Below, piece by piece: positions 54,075-62,643 of a DNA stretch of 64,000 nt (the stretch's first letter is position 1; every line of letters begins with the position of its first letter). Origin of the DNA: CAWIOX01 sp963837775 (GTDB lineage: Bacteria > Pseudomonadota > Gammaproteobacteria > Burkholderiales > Burkholderiaceae_D). The position numbers and the translations under genes are program-made. The stretch is taken from contig CAWIOX010000008.1 of assembly GCA_963837775.1 (NCBI GenBank), forward strand, positions 62,001 through 126,000, read 5' to 3'. Under the pieces are notes generated by a model. That model did not search any database, was not told where the DNA came from, and worked only from the letters and a program-made list of their open reading frames with translations.

Positions 54075-54943
54075 CAGATCAGGGTGCGATCGGTCATCCG
54101 CGTCAGGATGGCCAGCGGACTCGCGCTGATATCGTATTGCTGCGCCACCGGCAGATGGAAGGTCTGCTCCATCATGTATTGGCCCGACATCACCGCATGC
54201 GATGCCTGGTCGGAAAAACAGACCCAGACACAGCCCGGCGGAAATGGCATCGTGACTTGCTCCGCCTCTGTCTGATAGGCCAGATCCGCCTTCATGCCGT
54301 CATGCAACTGCAGCATCAGGTGGTCGTATTCACTGCGCAATGACTTGGTCACGTGCAGCGCCTTGAGCAGCTTGGCCTGCCAGCGCGAATACGGCTTGGC
54401 CTGCGGCAAAAACCGGCGCGCCATCACATCGAAAGGTTCGCCGACGCGCCATACGCGCGGCACGCCGTCAGGGTTGATATTGGTGAAAACGCGCAAAATC
54501 CGCTCGCCATAATTCGGCCGCGAGGGGAAGGCGTCGACATGCATGCGTTTGTCGTCGGCACGCCAGGACTGCGCCCGGCTTTCCACCTGGGCCGGACGAT
54601 AACTGGTCGGCGCCAGACGCAGCGCCTTGGTATAGCGCGGCAACAGCGAGTGCACCAGCATTTGCGACTGCGAGCGAAAGCGCGCAATCATCGCCGCCAG
54701 CGCGGCCTGCGTCTGCGCATCGCCGGCAGCCCCCTTCAGCCGACCTGCGGTATCGAGGCTGATATTGCGGCTTTTCGGAGCGCGGATGGCCGGCGTCAGG
54801 AAGCGTTGCTCATTGGGCAACAAGATAAACGGCATCTGCGGGAAATACAGCACTTTTCCCGCCTCAAGCGACGCAATCCAGGCCTTTTTGTCGGTAGCAG
54901 AGTGCCAGTCGGACTGGCTGATTTCTAATATTTGCTGTTCCAT
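54074..54943 (-). CDS. kdoO: Kdo hydroxylase (3-deoxy-D-manno-oct-2-ulosonate 3-hydroxylase)
   Basis: 289 residues from MEQQILEISQSDWHSATDKK. It resembles the Kdo hydroxylase family described in Burkholderia and Yersinia, Fe(II)/2-oxoglutarate/O2-dependent enzymes that turn Kdo of lipid A into Ko. Visible features: LSWRADDKRMHVDAFPSRPN-like region with HVDAF (metal-binding His and Asp) and later SDQASHAVMSGQYMMEQTFH with a second His. It overlaps waaA by one base, which fits its action on the product of WaaA. It lies 247 bp from waaC with element copy G between. Confidence 0.85.
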   Translation of the reverse strand: MEQQILEISQSDWHSATDKKAWIASLEAGKVLYFPQMPFILLPNEQRFLTPAIRAPKSRNISLDTAGRLKGAAGDAQTQAALAAMIARFRSQSQMLVHSLLPRYTKALRLAPTSYRPAQVESRAQSWRADDKRMHVDAFPSRPNYGERILRVFTNINPDGVPRVWRVGEPFDVMARRFLPQAKPYSRWQAKLLKALHVTKSLRSEYDHLMLQLHDGMKADLAYQTEAEQVTMPFPPGCVWVCFSDQASHAVMSGQYMMEQTFHLPVAQQYDISASPLAILTRMTDRTLI

Positions 54944-55111
54944 ACCCGTATTATGCCGCGTTGCAGCAGTGCTGTGCAGAGGGATCATCGCGCCGGCTCA
55001 GCTGCAGCAGCAAGCCGGAATTGTCGTCGAGGCAACTACCTGCGGCAGTCTTGCACCCCTTGGTCCAGCATTGTCGGCCACTCGGCCGCGCTGCCTGACA
55101 CCCATTACCGC

Positions 55112-55195
55112 ATTTTTATACTCCACCGGGTATTTATGAAAGCCCAATGAATATATGCGGTAACAGCATTGTTTTACAGCATACCCCCAACTATT
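55112..55195 (+). repeat. Dispersed 85-bp intergenic element, copy G
   Basis: Left end TTTATACTCCACCGGGTATT, middle AGCCCAATGAATATATGCGG, right end TTACAGCATACCCCCAACTA. It overlaps the waaC stop codon (55191-55193, minus strand) by a few bases, so waaC transcripts carry it as the start of their 3' UTR. Confidence 0.85.
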
Positions 55196-56201
55196 TAGCA
55201 AAACTGGGAATGGGATTTGCGGCCACCGGCCCGAGCAGCGTGGCCAGCGCCGCAGCCACCTGCGCAACGCTCGGCGCCTCGCCCAGATCGCCCAGATTGA
55301 TGATGTTCGGCGACCAGTTGCCCTCCGTTTTCCAGCGCGGAGAATCGCAGTACAACTCGATGGTCGGACGGTTGAAGGCGGCGGCGATATGCGTCAGGCC
55401 GGTATCGACACCGACCGCGAGCGCCGCCCTTTGCGCCAGCAATACCGCGTCCATCATCGGCAGCTTCGGCAATACCCGTGCATTGGGCATCTGCGCCGCC
55501 AGTTGCTGCGCCGCGAGCCGCTCCTCTTCACTGCCCCAGGGCAGCAAGACCGGCAGGCCGCGTGCCGCCAATAGCTGCGCCAACGCCACCCAATGCGCAG
55601 GCGCCCATTGCTTGGCAGCACGCGCAGTGCCGTGAAAAAATACTGCATACGGGGTTGCCGGCAGCCAGTCCGGCGCGGCTTGCGGCGCCTGCATGTCAAA
55701 GTCGGCCGGGCTGTCGACCGCATAATCAAGCGCCGCAGCGGCCACCAGCCGCGCCCTTGCCACCGCATGCGTGCGGCGTCCTACCGGCACGCTTTGCGTA
55801 TGGAACAGACGGGAAATGCCTTCATAACCGGAACCCTCGGTGCCATTCGCCAGGCCGACACGCTTGCCGCCCGGCGTCAGACGCGCCATGCGCATCACCA
55901 GCCCGGTTTTGAACAAGCCCTGGGTATCGAACACCAGATCGTAAGCCTCACGCCGCAACGCGTGATAAAAGCTGCCGATTTCGGCCCGGGTCTGCGCGCT
56001 CGACAAGGTCTTGCGCCAGCGCCGCAGCGCAAACGGGATCACATGACGCACCCCCCGGTTCAGGCGCACCAGACTGGTATACGCCTCCTCGACCACCCAA
56101 TCGATTTTCGCATCGGGATAGTGACGCAAAATATCCGCCACCATCGGCATGTTATGCACCACATCGCCCAGGGAGGAGACACGGACAATCAGAATATTCA
56201 A
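55191..56201 (-). CDS. waaC: Lipopolysaccharide heptosyltransferase I
   Basis: A 336-residue GT9 enzyme transferring the first heptose to Kdo. It starts MNILIVRVSSLGDVVHNMPM, with SLGD motif, then WVVEEAYTSLVRLNRGVRHV, YAVFFHGTARAAKQWAPAHW, and the nucleotide-sugar pocket VGVDTGLTHIAAAFNRPTIE. It is 24 bp downstream of the phosphohexomutase gene on the same strand, consistent with an LPS core operon. Confidence 0.95.
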   Translation of the reverse strand: MNILIVRVSSLGDVVHNMPMVADILRHYPDAKIDWVVEEAYTSLVRLNRGVRHVIPFALRRWRKTLSSAQTRAEIGSFYHALRREAYDLVFDTQGLFKTGLVMRMARLTPGGKRVGLANGTEGSGYEGISRLFHTQSVPVGRRTHAVARARLVAAAALDYAVDSPADFDMQAPQAAPDWLPATPYAVFFHGTARAAKQWAPAHWVALAQLLAARGLPVLLPWGSEEERLAAQQLAAQMPNARVLPKLPMMDAVLLAQRAALAVGVDTGLTHIAAAFNRPTIELYCDSPRWKTEGNWSPNIINLGDLGEAPSVAQVAAALATLLGPVAANPIPSFAK

Positions 56202-56225
56202 ACTAAACCCGCTTCCCGCGCTAAA

Positions 56226-57602
56226 TCAAAATGGCAATACCGCATCCGGCTTGGCCGCCAGGATCACGCGTTTGAAATCCGCCTGGATGCGCGCCAGCGC
56301 CTGTTGCGATTCCGCCTCGAAGCGCATCACCACCACCGGCGTGGTATTGGACGAGCGCGCCAGACCGAAACCGTCCGGATACTCGACCCGCAAGCCGTCG
56401 ATCGTCACGACCTGATCGGCATCCGGAAAGCGCGCATCGCGCTGCATCTTTTCGATCAGGGCAAAATTCTCGCCTTCCAACAACGGCAGCTGCAGCTCCG
56501 GCGTGCTGATGGATTGCGGCAAGGCATTCAATACCGCCGATGGATCAATCTCTCGCGTCAGCAATTCCAGCAGGCGGGCACCGGCATACAGCCCATCGTC
56601 AAAACCATACCAGCGATCCTTGAAGAACAGGTGGCCGCTCATCTCGCCGCCCAGCGGCGCACCGGTTTCACGCATCTTGGCCTTGACCAGCGAATGTCCG
56701 GTCTTCCACATCAGCGGAATGCCGCCGCGCGCCTTGACCCACGGCGCAATATGGCGCGTGCATTTGACGTCATACAGAATCTCGCGCCCCGGATGACGCG
56801 TCAGCACATCCGCCGCAAACAGCATCAACTGGCGATCCGGATAAATGATCTGCCCATCCTTGGTCACCACCCCCAAACGGTCGCCATCACCATCGAAGGC
56901 CAGGCCGATTTCAGCATCGGTTTGCTGCAAGCACTTGATCAAATCCTGCAGGTTTTCAGGATGCGCGGGATCGGGATGATGATTCGGGAACGTGCCATCG
57001 ACCTCGCAAAACAGCTCGATCACCTCGCAACCCATGCCGCGATACAACTCGCCGGCAAAGGCACCGGCCACGCCATTGCCGCAATCGACCGCAATCTTGA
57101 TCGGGCGCGCCAGCTTCACGTCGCCGACGATGCGCTGCAGATAGGCGGCCTTGATATCGTGCGTCCGATAGCCGCCGGCGCCATGGGAAAATTCGTCATT
57201 CACAATCGCCTGATACAGCGCCTGGATCGTCTCGCCATAAATCGCCTCGCCCGCCAACACCATCTTGAAGCCGTTGTAGTCCGGCGGATTGTGGCTGCCG
57301 GTGACCATGACGCCGGACTGCGCATCCAGCACATGGGTGCCGAAATACACCATCGGCGTCGCCACCACCCCGAGATCGATCACATCCACCCCCGCCGCCT
57401 GCAAGCCCGCAGCCAATGCCGCCGTCAGCTCCGGGCCGGACAAGCGGCCATCGCGCCCGATGACCACGGTTTGCTCGCCCTTGGCACGCACCGCAGAGCC
57501 GAAAGCATGGCCAATTTTGCGCGCAATCGCCGCATCCAGCGTGGTGCCGACGATGCCACGGATATCGTAGGCCTTGAAAATGGTTTTTGAGAGTGGGAGC
57601 AT
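56226..57602 (-). CDS. Phosphomannomutase/phosphoglucomutase
   Basis: A 458-residue alpha-D-phosphohexomutase of the AlgC/ManB type. It starts MLPLSKTIFKAYDIRGIVGT, has the phosphoserine loop VMVTGSHNPPDYNG, the Mg loop FDGDGDRLGVVTKDG, the sugar-specificity loop GGEMSGHLFFKDRW and the phosphate-binding tail (RSSNTTPVVVMRFE). It makes Man-1-P or Glc-1-P for sugar nucleotides used in LPS and exopolysaccharide. Confidence 0.94.
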   Translation of the reverse strand: MLPLSKTIFKAYDIRGIVGTTLDAAIARKIGHAFGSAVRAKGEQTVVIGRDGRLSGPELTAALAAGLQAAGVDVIDLGVVATPMVYFGTHVLDAQSGVMVTGSHNPPDYNGFKMVLAGEAIYGETIQALYQAIVNDEFSHGAGGYRTHDIKAAYLQRIVGDVKLARPIKIAVDCGNGVAGAFAGELYRGMGCEVIELFCEVDGTFPNHHPDPAHPENLQDLIKCLQQTDAEIGLAFDGDGDRLGVVTKDGQIIYPDRQLMLFAADVLTRHPGREILYDVKCTRHIAPWVKARGGIPLMWKTGHSLVKAKMRETGAPLGGEMSGHLFFKDRWYGFDDGLYAGARLLELLTREIDPSAVLNALPQSISTPELQLPLLEGENFALIEKMQRDARFPDADQVVTIDGLRVEYPDGFGLARSSNTTPVVVMRFEAESQQALARIQADFKRVILAAKPDAVLPF

Positions 57603-57708
57603 GTTTAATTAGATTGTTGAAACGAATATTCACGCAGAAAAAGATATGTCATTTTACAGAGGCGTCCCTTTTCAGAAACAGCCCGTTTCCGCCCAATGTT
57701 TTACGCCA

Positions 57709-58032
57709 TTACACCTTCAGCGCATCCAGCGACTGACCTGAAGCCAGCCACTCCTGCACCCACTTCGGCTGACGCCCGCGGCCAGTCCACTGCAACGACG
57801 CATCGGCAGGATGACGATACCGGACCGCCACTTTGGCTGCAACGGCGCCGGCCTTGGCAGCACGTCCCTGTGCGCCCATCAACTCCTTGAGCGGGATGCC
57901 CACGCTTTGTGCAATCGCCATGATCTGTTCACGCGCCTTGATCACATCATCATGCTCGCGTTTCTTTATTTCCTGCTTGACCTGTTCCTGCAAAGCGCGC
58001 AAATCGGTCAGTGACAATCCTGATAAATCCAT
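57709..58032 (-). CDS. hns: H-NS family nucleoid protein
   Basis: 107 residues. N-terminal coiled-coil oligomerisation domain LTDLRALQEQVKQEIKKRE, flexible linker, and C-terminal DNA-binding domain VRYRHPADASLQWTGRGRQP KWVQEWLASG with the QGR-type AT-hook loop (here TGRGRQP). It silences AT-rich foreign DNA. It stands at the border of the AT-rich O-antigen locus, a likely target by composition. The upstream region is AT-rich. Confidence 0.93.
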   Translation of the reverse strand: MDLSGLSLTDLRALQEQVKQEIKKREHDDVIKAREQIMAIAQSVGIPLKELMGAQGRAAKAGAVAAKVAVRYRHPADASLQWTGRGRQPKWVQEWLASGQSLDALKV

Positions 58033-58114
58033 ATCAACATCCTTTTAAATAATTTTTAAATTCTAATTCATAAATAAGCAAATACCGGACACCGCATTAA
58101 CGCAAAACAAAACA

Positions 58115-59209
58115 TCACTGCTTTTTATTAAAAATCATCCATCGCGGCGCTTTGAAGCGTACGATTCTGACATAAAGCCACATATAACTTAATATAAATA
58201 ACAGACAAAACAATATTAATACCCATGTATGCTGCCAAAATAATGTTGCCGGAATTACCGCCATTAAGGATAACAGCCATAAATACGGCGAGGTCAATGA
58301 ATTGCGACGCGTTAACGCGCGCGCATCATGCCGCCCCACCGCCCACTGAACCAGACGACGAAAAATCAAGCCATGCAAATGGATTCCGTCCGGTATGCCG
58401 GGTGATTGTCCGCGCAGGAACATACGCCGGTAAATTGAAAAAAGCGTTTCAAAGGTTGGATAAATCAGGAGCAAAGCCGCATACCAGGTCGATACCTGGG
58501 GATTTCGCATCACAAGCAACACGGACAGCTCACCCAGCATGAATCCGATAAAGTACGCGCCGCCGTCCCCTAAAAAAATCAATCCTGCAGGATAATTCCA
58601 CACCAAGAAACCGGCTGTCGCCCCGGCAACCATCAATGCCACCACCAATACAAAAGTATCATTGACCTGCAGCGCTACATAAGCCAGCGACAGCAGCATG
58701 CATATCGTCACCACACTGGCCAAGCCATTGAATCCATCAATGATATTGACTGCATTGGCAATCCCGGCAATAGCCAGCACCGTCAGGGGTAACGATATCC
58801 ATATATATTTCAACTGCCAGGTAGAGGATATCCAATCAATGCGCTCAACGCTGGCGCCAAGTAAGAAATAACCCATTGCGGCAGCACCCATCGTCAGAAA
58901 CAGTCGCCGCCTGGGGCTAACGCGCTTTGTATAGTCCTCGACAATTCCGCCAAAAAACGCCAAGGAAGAACAAAACAGTAATAACAATATCCAGCGTCCG
59001 ATCAATGGCGCACGCCACATCGACAGCGCTCCGCCAATGAGTACCGACAGAAAAATACATAAGCCGCCAATCCTCGGCACCGCATGCGCATGCACCTTTT
59101 GCACACCCAATAAATCTGAGTCCAGTGCGGCCCCATGCAATTTGGACTGCTTAATAACAAGCAAAGTCAGTAATGCGGACACAACGAAGCTGACAAAAAA
59201 TGAAAACAT
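58115..59209 (-). CDS. WecA/MraY-family glycosyl-1-phosphate transferase
   Basis: A 364-residue polytopic protein, about 11 TM helices. HAHAVPRIGGLCIFLSVLIG contains the PRxGG motif, GIVEDYTKRVSPRRRLFL the first Asp cluster, NAVNIIDGFNGLASVVTICM the NxxNxxDGxxGL motif, and LGDGGAYFIGFMLGELSVLL the third loop. It transfers a sugar-1-phosphate to undecaprenyl phosphate to start O-antigen or other surface glycan synthesis. The donor sugar cannot be told from sequence. Confidence 0.9.
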   Translation of the reverse strand: MFSFFVSFVVSALLTLLVIKQSKLHGAALDSDLLGVQKVHAHAVPRIGGLCIFLSVLIGGALSMWRAPLIGRWILLLLFCSSLAFFGGIVEDYTKRVSPRRRLFLTMGAAAMGYFLLGASVERIDWISSTWQLKYIWISLPLTVLAIAGIANAVNIIDGFNGLASVVTICMLLSLAYVALQVNDTFVLVVALMVAGATAGFLVWNYPAGLIFLGDGGAYFIGFMLGELSVLLVMRNPQVSTWYAALLLIYPTFETLFSIYRRMFLRGQSPGIPDGIHLHGLIFRRLVQWAVGRHDARALTRRNSLTSPYLWLLSLMAVIPATLFWQHTWVLILFCLLFILSYMWLYVRIVRFKAPRWMIFNKKQ

Positions 59210-59608
59210 TAATAATTTTTCAGATGATTAAGTAATAGGGAGTAGCATGATACCGGGCATCTCAATGCTTGAATTGGAAGGACTGGCTAGGGTGACAAAC
59301 ACAATAACCGAACTTTAATGCCGCTACGTTACGGTCAATTTCAATTAACTATTTTCTCTTATCAGCGTTATTTTTATTAAGCAATAGAAATGTCAAAGCC
59401 TGAATAAATCGTATTAATCCCGGGGAAATTCATGACAATCTACCTGGCGCAGAACCCGGCCTGGTCAAGCTCACTAAAATTTCTGGTATCAAGTGACAAA
59501 TTAAAACATGTTTAAATTTAATCACAAAGAAATCAATGCAAATATTACATCATCTATATTATTTTCAAAATACCAACATTTATCCAGCAAGATATTAATT
59601 AATAAAAT
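59210..59608. other. AT-rich intergenic region in the O-antigen locus
   Basis: About 400 bp between two minus-strand genes with no coding frame, RNA or clear hairpin seen. Very AT-rich at 59500-59600. It presumably contains the promoter of the WecA-like gene. Confidence 0.5.
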
Positions 59609-60442
59609 TTAGCCTGGCATATTATCGGTCGATGGTATTTTTTTCATGGCCATTCTATTAACAGCATCTCTTTCTGCATCCAAAAACCAACCCCACTTAT
59701 TGAAATACTGTATCGCCGACCGGATGTGATAAAACAGCAATTTCATACTTTTGTATGAACCCTTGCCGTAATCATGAACAATAGAGACATAAGGGAAATA
59801 CACCGTCCTCGCAATCTGCCCGATACGTCTTGATAAATCCACGTCTTCGAGATACATAAAAAACCGCTCATCGAACCCACCAATGTCACTCAATATGGCA
59901 GCACGTATCAACATAAAACAGCCGGATAATGCTGGCACATCCATCATTTTGTCGTAACCGCTTGCATGCAATTCATATTGGGCAAGCCGTCCACTACGAC
60001 GATACAAGGCCGGCCAAAACCGTCGCATCAATAGATCGGAGGGACTCGGCAACAGCTTGCATAAATGCTGTTGCCGTCCGTCCGGATAATGCACACCAGG
60101 CACGACCAAACCGACAGCCTGATGCTGATCCATATAATCAATCAATGTCGGAATAACATCAGCTGAAAAATGAATATCCGGATTCAGCACCAGATGGTAG
60201 ATCGCCCCTTTTGTCAGCGCATCCCGGATTGCCACATTATGGGCGGCACCAAAGCCAGGGTTGTCAGGCAGATGGATATAAATTGCACCGAATTGTTGCG
60301 CGACCACAGCCAACTGATCGTGCGGAGAGTTGTCAATCAGGTATAGAGAAACATCGATCGATGATGCGGCAACGCACCGCAACACTCGGACAATTTGTGC
60401 AGGGGGATTCTGGTAACAGACCACGGAGCAGCTAATGCGCAT
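59609..60442 (-). CDS. Glycosyltransferase family 2 (WbbL-like)
   Basis: 277 residues of the GT-A rhamnosyltransferase-like group. It starts MRISCSVVCYQNPPAQIVRV, then LYLIDNSPHD, NPGFGAAHNVAIRDAL, HLVLNPDIHF with the DxD-equivalent NPD, ALSGCFMLIRAAILSDIGGF, and DERFFMYLEDVDLSRRIGQI with the catalytic ED. It adds a sugar to the growing O-antigen on the cytoplasmic side. A hexanucleotide repeat lies just upstream. Confidence 0.9.
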   Translation of the reverse strand: MRISCSVVCYQNPPAQIVRVLRCVAASSIDVSLYLIDNSPHDQLAVVAQQFGAIYIHLPDNPGFGAAHNVAIRDALTKGAIYHLVLNPDIHFSADVIPTLIDYMDQHQAVGLVVPGVHYPDGRQQHLCKLLPSPSDLLMRRFWPALYRRSGRLAQYELHASGYDKMMDVPALSGCFMLIRAAILSDIGGFDERFFMYLEDVDLSRRIGQIARTVYFPYVSIVHDYGKGSYKSMKLLFYHIRSAIQYFNKWGWFLDAERDAVNRMAMKKIPSTDNMPG

Positions 60443-60502
60443 AACGGAATCTCAATACACCATCCCTATCTTCTTTCTTGAGCGGGCCAAACCATGCAAA
60501 GA

Positions 60503-60535
60503 CGAATGCGAATGCGAATGCGAATGCGAATGCGA
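60503..60535. repeat. Hexanucleotide tandem repeat (CGAATG)5
   Basis: Five perfect head-to-tail copies of CGAATG then CGA, lying 60-90 bp upstream of the GT2 start (minus strand) and about 75 bp after the preceding gene's stop. Confidence 0.85.
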
Positions 60536-60607
60536 TTCCAATCAAAATAACACGCAGTCAGCCAAAAGCCCGCCTGCGTTGCAGTTAAAACAATGACCGC
60601 ATCCGTA

Positions 60608-62185
60608 TCAAGAGAGGATGTCACTTGCATCAAAACTTGCCACCCGGGGTTTGCTATTCGGGATCCGTTGTGTTTCATCTACCTGATGTTCATAAGCCGA
60701 CACCATGCTTTTCAACGATTGTTCGCTGTTTGCGATCATGTCAATGTATTGGGTATTTTGGAAACCCCACAGGGTCGAATGAACTTCTTCGCGATGCCCG
60801 ACAAAAAATGGAAGCGCCACGACAACTCGAAGATCAGTCTGGGCCTCTAAAAAGCGATCGATAGTATTTGATTCTGCATCTAAATCCTCGGGATCCCATG
60901 ACGCTAGAATACGCAGCGCTTTTTCAGTGTATATATTAAAAACCGTACTTGTCATTTTGTTAATTGTGACAAAGGTAATACCCTTGAATACCTCGACTGA
61001 AAGAATTTTTGCATCAGAGTGTAGTGAGGCAATAACGCCGGCAAATACATCCCATTTACCAGGTCGAGCATCGAGAAACTCATTCACAACAGTCATCTTG
61101 GCTTCGAAATCGGAGGGCAATAGAACGTCATCTTCCATGACGTTAAGGCGACTCATGCGCTGCTTAATCGCGTGCTGAGCAATTGCCATGTAACTCAGGC
61201 CACACCCCACCCACCCTGGACGACTGCGTATCCCATCGAACACTACGCAGTCTGCCGGTCGCTCCATTTCGAAAACACGTCGGCGTCCAATCGTTTCAGG
61301 CAAAGAAAGCGCAACGCGGTCAGCAGAATTTGACAGAGGGGGACTCATGTGACTTACATGCAAAGTCGGAAGAAAGCCCATTGCAATCAAAAAACGGTCG
61401 AACATAAATGCAAAGCGCTGCACACTTCGCTCTACAGACCCCGCAATCGTCTCTGCCGGTACAGGATCTTCCAACGCAGTCTTGACCGCATTTAGCATGG
61501 CAGGAATCGATCCTTGCTCAAAAAACTGCACGGCACCAACCAGTTCAGGATAATCTTCCTGATCTTGTGCTGACTCAGAAACTACTGGCACGCCTAGTGA
61601 CAAGCATTCCTGAATGCGCGGCATTTCTAGCAACGCGTTCTCGTAATAATGCAGGTTAATGACTAACCGTGCCTGCTTGATGAGTTCCAGCATATCGCAA
61701 CCGAAAACCTCGTTCACGACACGCACATCGAAGTGCTGCTTTAATACATTGAGCATCTCTCGCCGGCGAGGAGAACTGTTGCTGTCACCATAAAACAAAA
61801 TGTCACAGGTTTTCGCAGGCCGGTGTATTGGGTCACCATAGTTCGATGATGCGCCAACAGGAAGGTAATGCACATGAGGGTAAGCAACGCCCTTACCTGC
61901 CATGAAATCAATATTTACAAGAGCATATTCCAACACAGCCAATGAATTTTCAAGCATCTCAAGATAAGCATCAGTGAACCAACGCGAGCTTACGGACTGC
62001 TCCATCTGAAAAACAATGCGTTTATCCCCAGGAGGAAGTTTCTTAAACATCTGAGGGCATATCATCACGTACCAATCATGGTGAAAGCCTGCTGGTGCTT
62101 CAGTCATAATTTCGACATTCCAACCATGATCTCTCAAACGGTCTGCAATAAGGTGTGCAATGAATAGAGTATGCTGTGTAGTCAA
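60608..62185 (-). CDS. Two-domain glycosyltransferase (GT-B-like plus GT25-like)
   Basis: 525 residues. Residues about 1-285 look like a GT-B glycosyltransferase C-terminal half: KTCDILFYGDSNSSPRRREM, LVINLHYYENALLEMPRIQE and CLSLGVPVVSESAQDQEDYP. Residues about 310-500 resemble the LPS GT25 family: SRPGWVGCGLSYMAIAQHAI then SRLNVMEDDVLLPSDFEAKM, with the EDD metal motif, and GITFVTINKMTSTVFNIYTE. The sugars are unknown. AT-rich codons mark it as part of the O-antigen island. Confidence 0.82.
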   Translation of the reverse strand: MTTQHTLFIAHLIADRLRDHGWNVEIMTEAPAGFHHDWYVMICPQMFKKLPPGDKRIVFQMEQSVSSRWFTDAYLEMLENSLAVLEYALVNIDFMAGKGVAYPHVHYLPVGASSNYGDPIHRPAKTCDILFYGDSNSSPRRREMLNVLKQHFDVRVVNEVFGCDMLELIKQARLVINLHYYENALLEMPRIQECLSLGVPVVSESAQDQEDYPELVGAVQFFEQGSIPAMLNAVKTALEDPVPAETIAGSVERSVQRFAFMFDRFLIAMGFLPTLHVSHMSPPLSNSADRVALSLPETIGRRRVFEMERPADCVVFDGIRSRPGWVGCGLSYMAIAQHAIKQRMSRLNVMEDDVLLPSDFEAKMTVVNEFLDARPGKWDVFAGVIASLHSDAKILSVEVFKGITFVTINKMTSTVFNIYTEKALRILASWDPEDLDAESNTIDRFLEAQTDLRVVVALPFFVGHREEVHSTLWGFQNTQYIDMIANSEQSLKSMVSAYEHQVDETQRIPNSKPRVASFDASDILS

Positions 62186-62234
62186 GATACCCCAACACGT
62201 CTGATCATGAGATTTAGCAGAATTGATTTGAATG

Positions 62235-62643
62235 CTAGCTATGGCAGTGTCCTGTTTTTCGTGCCCTAATTCGCTTGATCAGACCGTCGAAATCCCCCCG
62301 TATTACATAACCAGCCGCATTGCGTGCTTGGCGAATTATTTTTGTAACATTCTTAGCATGCGTTCCAGTGAAGGGCGTAATCGCTGCCTTGAACTCACCT
62401 CTCAGCAGCCGGCCAAGAAACCGTAAAGGCTTGGTTAAACGCCAAGAATTGGATGAGACTAAACTCATTATTTTTAAGTCGCGTTCAACCACCGCATGGT
62501 TAACATCCACAAGCTGTCTATCGCGTTCAGCTACTGCTTGATTGAGATTCACAAGCTGCCTATCGCGCTCAGCTACTGCTTGATTGAGATTAACAAGATG
62601 TTTATCCCGTTCGCTGATTGTTTTTAGCAATTCAACAAGCAAA
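62235..62643 (-). CDS. Coiled-coil repeat tail, probably the C-terminal part of the upstream methyltransferase
   Basis: 135 codons: three near-identical 14-residue units (ERDKHLVNLNQAVA, ERDRQLVNLNQAVA, ERDRQLVDVNHAVV) plus ERDLKIMSLV. SSNSWRLTKPLRFLGRLLRG follows, a tail motif frequent in O-antigen methyltransferases and glycosyltransferases. There is no Met start; the TTG at 62642 lies inside the end of the methyltransferase frame. Removing one T of TTTT at 62640-62643 fuses them as LKSRETLLVELLKTISERD. Confidence 0.7.

Noticed and set aside
55593..57590. 665-codon plus-strand frame over waaC and the phosphohexomutase
   Set aside because: It spans two genes with full motif sets on the other strand; composition is His/Arg/Gln-rich shadow type.
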